Assembly: GCF_041146795.1 (NCBI RefSeq)
Contig: NC_135185.1
Location: 12,249,529-12,313,528, forward strand
Direction: 5' to 3'
DNA length: 64,000 nucleotides
Origin: Maylandia zebra
Taxonomy: Eukaryota > Chordata > Actinopteri > Cichliformes > Cichlidae
The notes under the pieces are model-generated. The model did no database searches. It saw only the letters and a program-made list of their open reading frames with translations, and was not told where the DNA came from. The position numbers and the translations under genes were made by a program. This document shows, piece after piece, positions 57,001 through 64,000 of the stretch (its first letter is position 1; every line of letters starts with the position of its first letter).

Positions 57001-57954
57001 TGTGTCAGATTTCAGTCCACTTTTCTGACTTCGCTTATTGATTATTGGAAATAAGCATAATGAACAGCTGTTTTTCATGTTGCCCGCACTTACATTAGTG
57101 GAGTCAGGAATACACCTGGCTGGCTGTGGAAAGTGTGATGTCATCATTTATTTAAACTTTAATAAATCAGCTGTTCCTCCTGTACACAATGGGGTGGAAA
57201 TTTTGCTGAGACACTTTTCCTTACTGCATTCAGTGACCTATTTTTACTGTTTTAAGAGTCACATAACGAGTCATCTGTGTCATTGTTGTTATGCATTCTC
57301 CAGACGGTGGCCTCCAGGGACGCTGTAATAATCTAGTAGCTGTGGCAACAGCCAGAGCGTTGATGTTCAGTTATTGAACCTAAAGTAGACGGCTTAGCAT
57401 CATTATTTGAGTAGGTAGGTTTCCACGAGTCCTGAGGTTCAGGACAAATCCAGAGTACTTGTGTCCTCCACACCTCCATCAAAAGTCAATGGGAGCTGAA
57501 ATCTACTCCTGGACAAGCTACTGTTCTGTCCGGTGTTATTTGTGTATTATTTTCAGTTGTATAATTTTTTTTGTTTTTGTTTTTTACCAATTTCATTATT
57601 TTGCTATTTGTATTTTATTTCATTATACTGAACATTTTAAAAAAAAAATTATATTACTGTTTCGCCCCTTTTCCCCTCTTGACCTCCTTAATTCAATACA
57701 TTTATTTGATATTTAACAAACAGTTTTAGCCTGTTGGGTTTTATAGTTTTTCTTTTCTGAACTTTTAAATTTTTTATAGTCAGTGTATATATTCTATGAA
57801 AATATGTATTTATGATTGAATTGAATTATTTTATTTCGATTTTTTTCTTATTCACCTTCTCATTGTATTATCTTCAGCTTTTTAAGGTTTGACTTGATTT
57901 GATTTTAACAGATTTTTATGTGTAATATTTATATTTTACATTTTACATTAATAA

Positions 57955-62587
<4,633 letters not shown>

Positions 62588-63122
62588 TGAACTCTGCGTG
62601 TCTCTTCATGTCCACAGTTATACACTCTGCTTTCTATACTGTATGAGACTGTATGCTTCAGTGGGTATTCACTTTATATATAAACTATTTCCTTTTTTTT
62701 TTTAGCCTTCAGATTAACATGTTTAATTTATCTGGTTTGCTGTATAAAAGCTAAATCATAATTAAGCACAAATCTTCATAGATTTCTTTAAAGTTTGAAT
62801 ATTTTCAAATGTGGCATGTCTATTTGCAATCGGACTCTGTAGCCATGTTGTTAAAATGGTTTACTTATGCATAAACAAAATTGTGTATTTTGGGAGCTTC
62901 AAGACACTAAACTGTCTCCATCTCCTTTGTTTTATGGCATCCCCTAATTTAGCCTGCCTGCCAAGCGCACATTCCATAAGTGGTTATGGTACAAAATATT
63001 AACTGACGGATTTTTCGTAGATGTGTACACATACATGTTTCATTGAATGTAACCATGGGGGGTTGTTTGTAATTTTCCAGGAATAACACTATATCAGCTC
63101 TGAAAGTTTGCAGCAATCCAGA

Positions 63123-63128
63123 TTTATT
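63123..63128 (-). terminator. Candidate rh poly(A) signal
   Basis: AATAAA on the minus strand 324 bp beyond the rh stop codon; a plausible end of the rh transcript. Confidence 0.45.
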
Positions 63129-63290
63129 GTTGAGTTTCAGTTAGCCACAGTGCTGACCTCTGGCAGACAGAGGTTTCACATCTGTAGGGTGTCCTCTCAG
63201 TGCTGCGACTTTGTATTTGAATGCAACATCTGTCCATTCAGCTTGTGTAACACCCAGAGCATCAGGGCAGTGTTTCACAGCCATGGCAGC

Positions 63291-63296
63291 AATAAA
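63291..63296 (+). terminator. Candidate tmem50a poly(A) signal
   Basis: AATAAA about 700 bp after the tmem50a stop codon. If used, the tmem50a transcript would extend into the 3' untranslated region of the opposing rh gene. Confidence 0.4.
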
Positions 63297-63451
63297 AACA
63301 TACTGAGCAGTAAATCAGTCTGACACTCCTCACTCCCGATTTTTATCCTCCTTTTTTTTTTTCCTCCCTCACACAAAAAAATATATCCCACTACATTATT
63401 TTATAAAAGTCAGGAGAGAGTGTGAAATTATATACAGGGGTCTTCGTCTTC

Positions 63452-64000
63452 TTATTTGCGCACAGCCAGATGAGAAAACTGCAAAAACATGAAAACATTT
63501 TGTCTGTTTAAGGTTTTGTGAAGGTTTTAAAGTTCAGCATGGTGGAAAATATGTCAGAAATATCTTCAGACTTTAATTATTGAAAGGGAAGCATTAAAGA
63601 AGATGACTGCATACCTCCCAGAAGGCTTGATCATCAAAGCAATTCTTGTACTGGGGTGGTCTCCAAAACTTCAACCTGATAAGGAGCCCTTCAAACAAGG
63701 AGATGAAACTTATAAAGAAGACGGCGCACTGACTGTACCTGCTGCTGGAATAGAGGTTAAGGCATACTGTACCTGTAAGGATTCCCAGCGTCACACTCAG
63801 AGCGATGGTGATGAGGAGACTACAGATGTGAAATACAGCAAACCGGATCGCTCTGTCAGAAGAAGAAGGAAAGAAAAACAAATAATTAAGCAGGGTATTC
63901 CTTCTTTTACGTGTTGCAGTCCAACATCACGGGACCGTTTCATTCTTACACTGTGTGATCATCTGAGTCTTTGATCTGCAGGACAAGATGCGCTATCCAT
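63452..64000 (-). CDS. rhd/rhce-like: Rh30-type Rh blood-group protein, last three coding exons (gene continues beyond window)
   Basis: Rh30 proteins are 12-span erythroid membrane proteins related to Amt/RhAG ammonium channels and partner with RhAG. Minus-strand exons: 63852-63773 (80 nt), 63688-63615 (74 nt) and 63478-63452 (27 nt to the TAA). Joined: AIRFAVFHICSLLITIALSV, TLGILTGLLIRLKFWRPPQY, KNCFDDQAFWE, FSHLAVRK-stop. The human counterpart ends GLLTGLLLNLKIWKAPHEAK, YFDDQVFWKFPHLAVGF. The exon sizes 80, 74 and 27 coding nt equal those I recall for human RHD/RHCE exons 8, 9 and 10. Introns here are only 84 and 136 bp. Upstream exons were not seen in 63853-64000, which appears to be intron. 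Symbol chosen by similarity; fish have one Rh30-type gene. Confidence 0.92.

Overview
This is vertebrate nuclear DNA, most likely from an acanthomorph teleost (perciform or cichlid-like; the species cannot be fixed from the sequence). Evidence: host genes split into short exons with GT/AG junctions, AATAAA poly(A) signals, and a fish-type mobile-element set (Rex1- and L2-like LINEs, a Rex6-like endonuclease relic, Tc1, hAT, piggyBac, a CACTA-like element, a solo LTR and SINE-like repeats).

Layout. 1-26 kb is a gene-poor, repeat-rich stretch. It holds a 5'-truncated LINE (about 4-5.9 kb), a solo LTR (9.4-10 kb), three non-autonomous hAT-like elements of 1.0-1.4 kb with related ends (10.6-12.0, 14.8-15.8 and 19.1-20.2 kb), a 226-bp MITE, an L2 3' end, a Rex6-like fragment, and a near full-length LINE on the minus strand (18.2-22.7 kb). 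That LINE is split by one of the hAT elements and abuts an internally deleted Tc1 element. 26.2-34.6 kb is syf2 (+). 37.8-43 kb is rsrp1 (-), with an old piggyBac copy in its first intron. 44.5-48.1 kb is a CACTA-like element enclosing a three-exon SAMD3-like reading frame. 51.9-54.7 kb is mgst3 (+), 58.05-62.6 kb is tmem50a (+), and the window ends inside the 3' part of an Rh30-type Rh blood-group gene (-).

The host genes reproduce the vertebrate Rh neighbourhood (SYF2, RSRP1, TMEM50A and RH genes on human 1p36), with mgst3 as an additional resident. They do not form one pathway: syf2 encodes a spliceosome (NTC/Prp19-associated) protein, rsrp1 an RS-rich protein likely linked to splicing, mgst3 a membrane glutathione transferase/peroxidase, tmem50a a small tetraspanning membrane protein, and rh an erythroid Rh-family membrane protein. 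syf2 and rsrp1 converge, and tmem50a and rh converge with predicted overlapping 3' ends.

The most interesting feature is the CACTA-like element carrying a spliced SAMD3-like gene. Next are a hAT-like element with a pogo/psq-like helix-turn-helix micro-ORF and a perfect 27-bp-arm palindrome at 48.5 kb. All coding models were built by eye from splice junctions and remembered family sequences; no database search was run.
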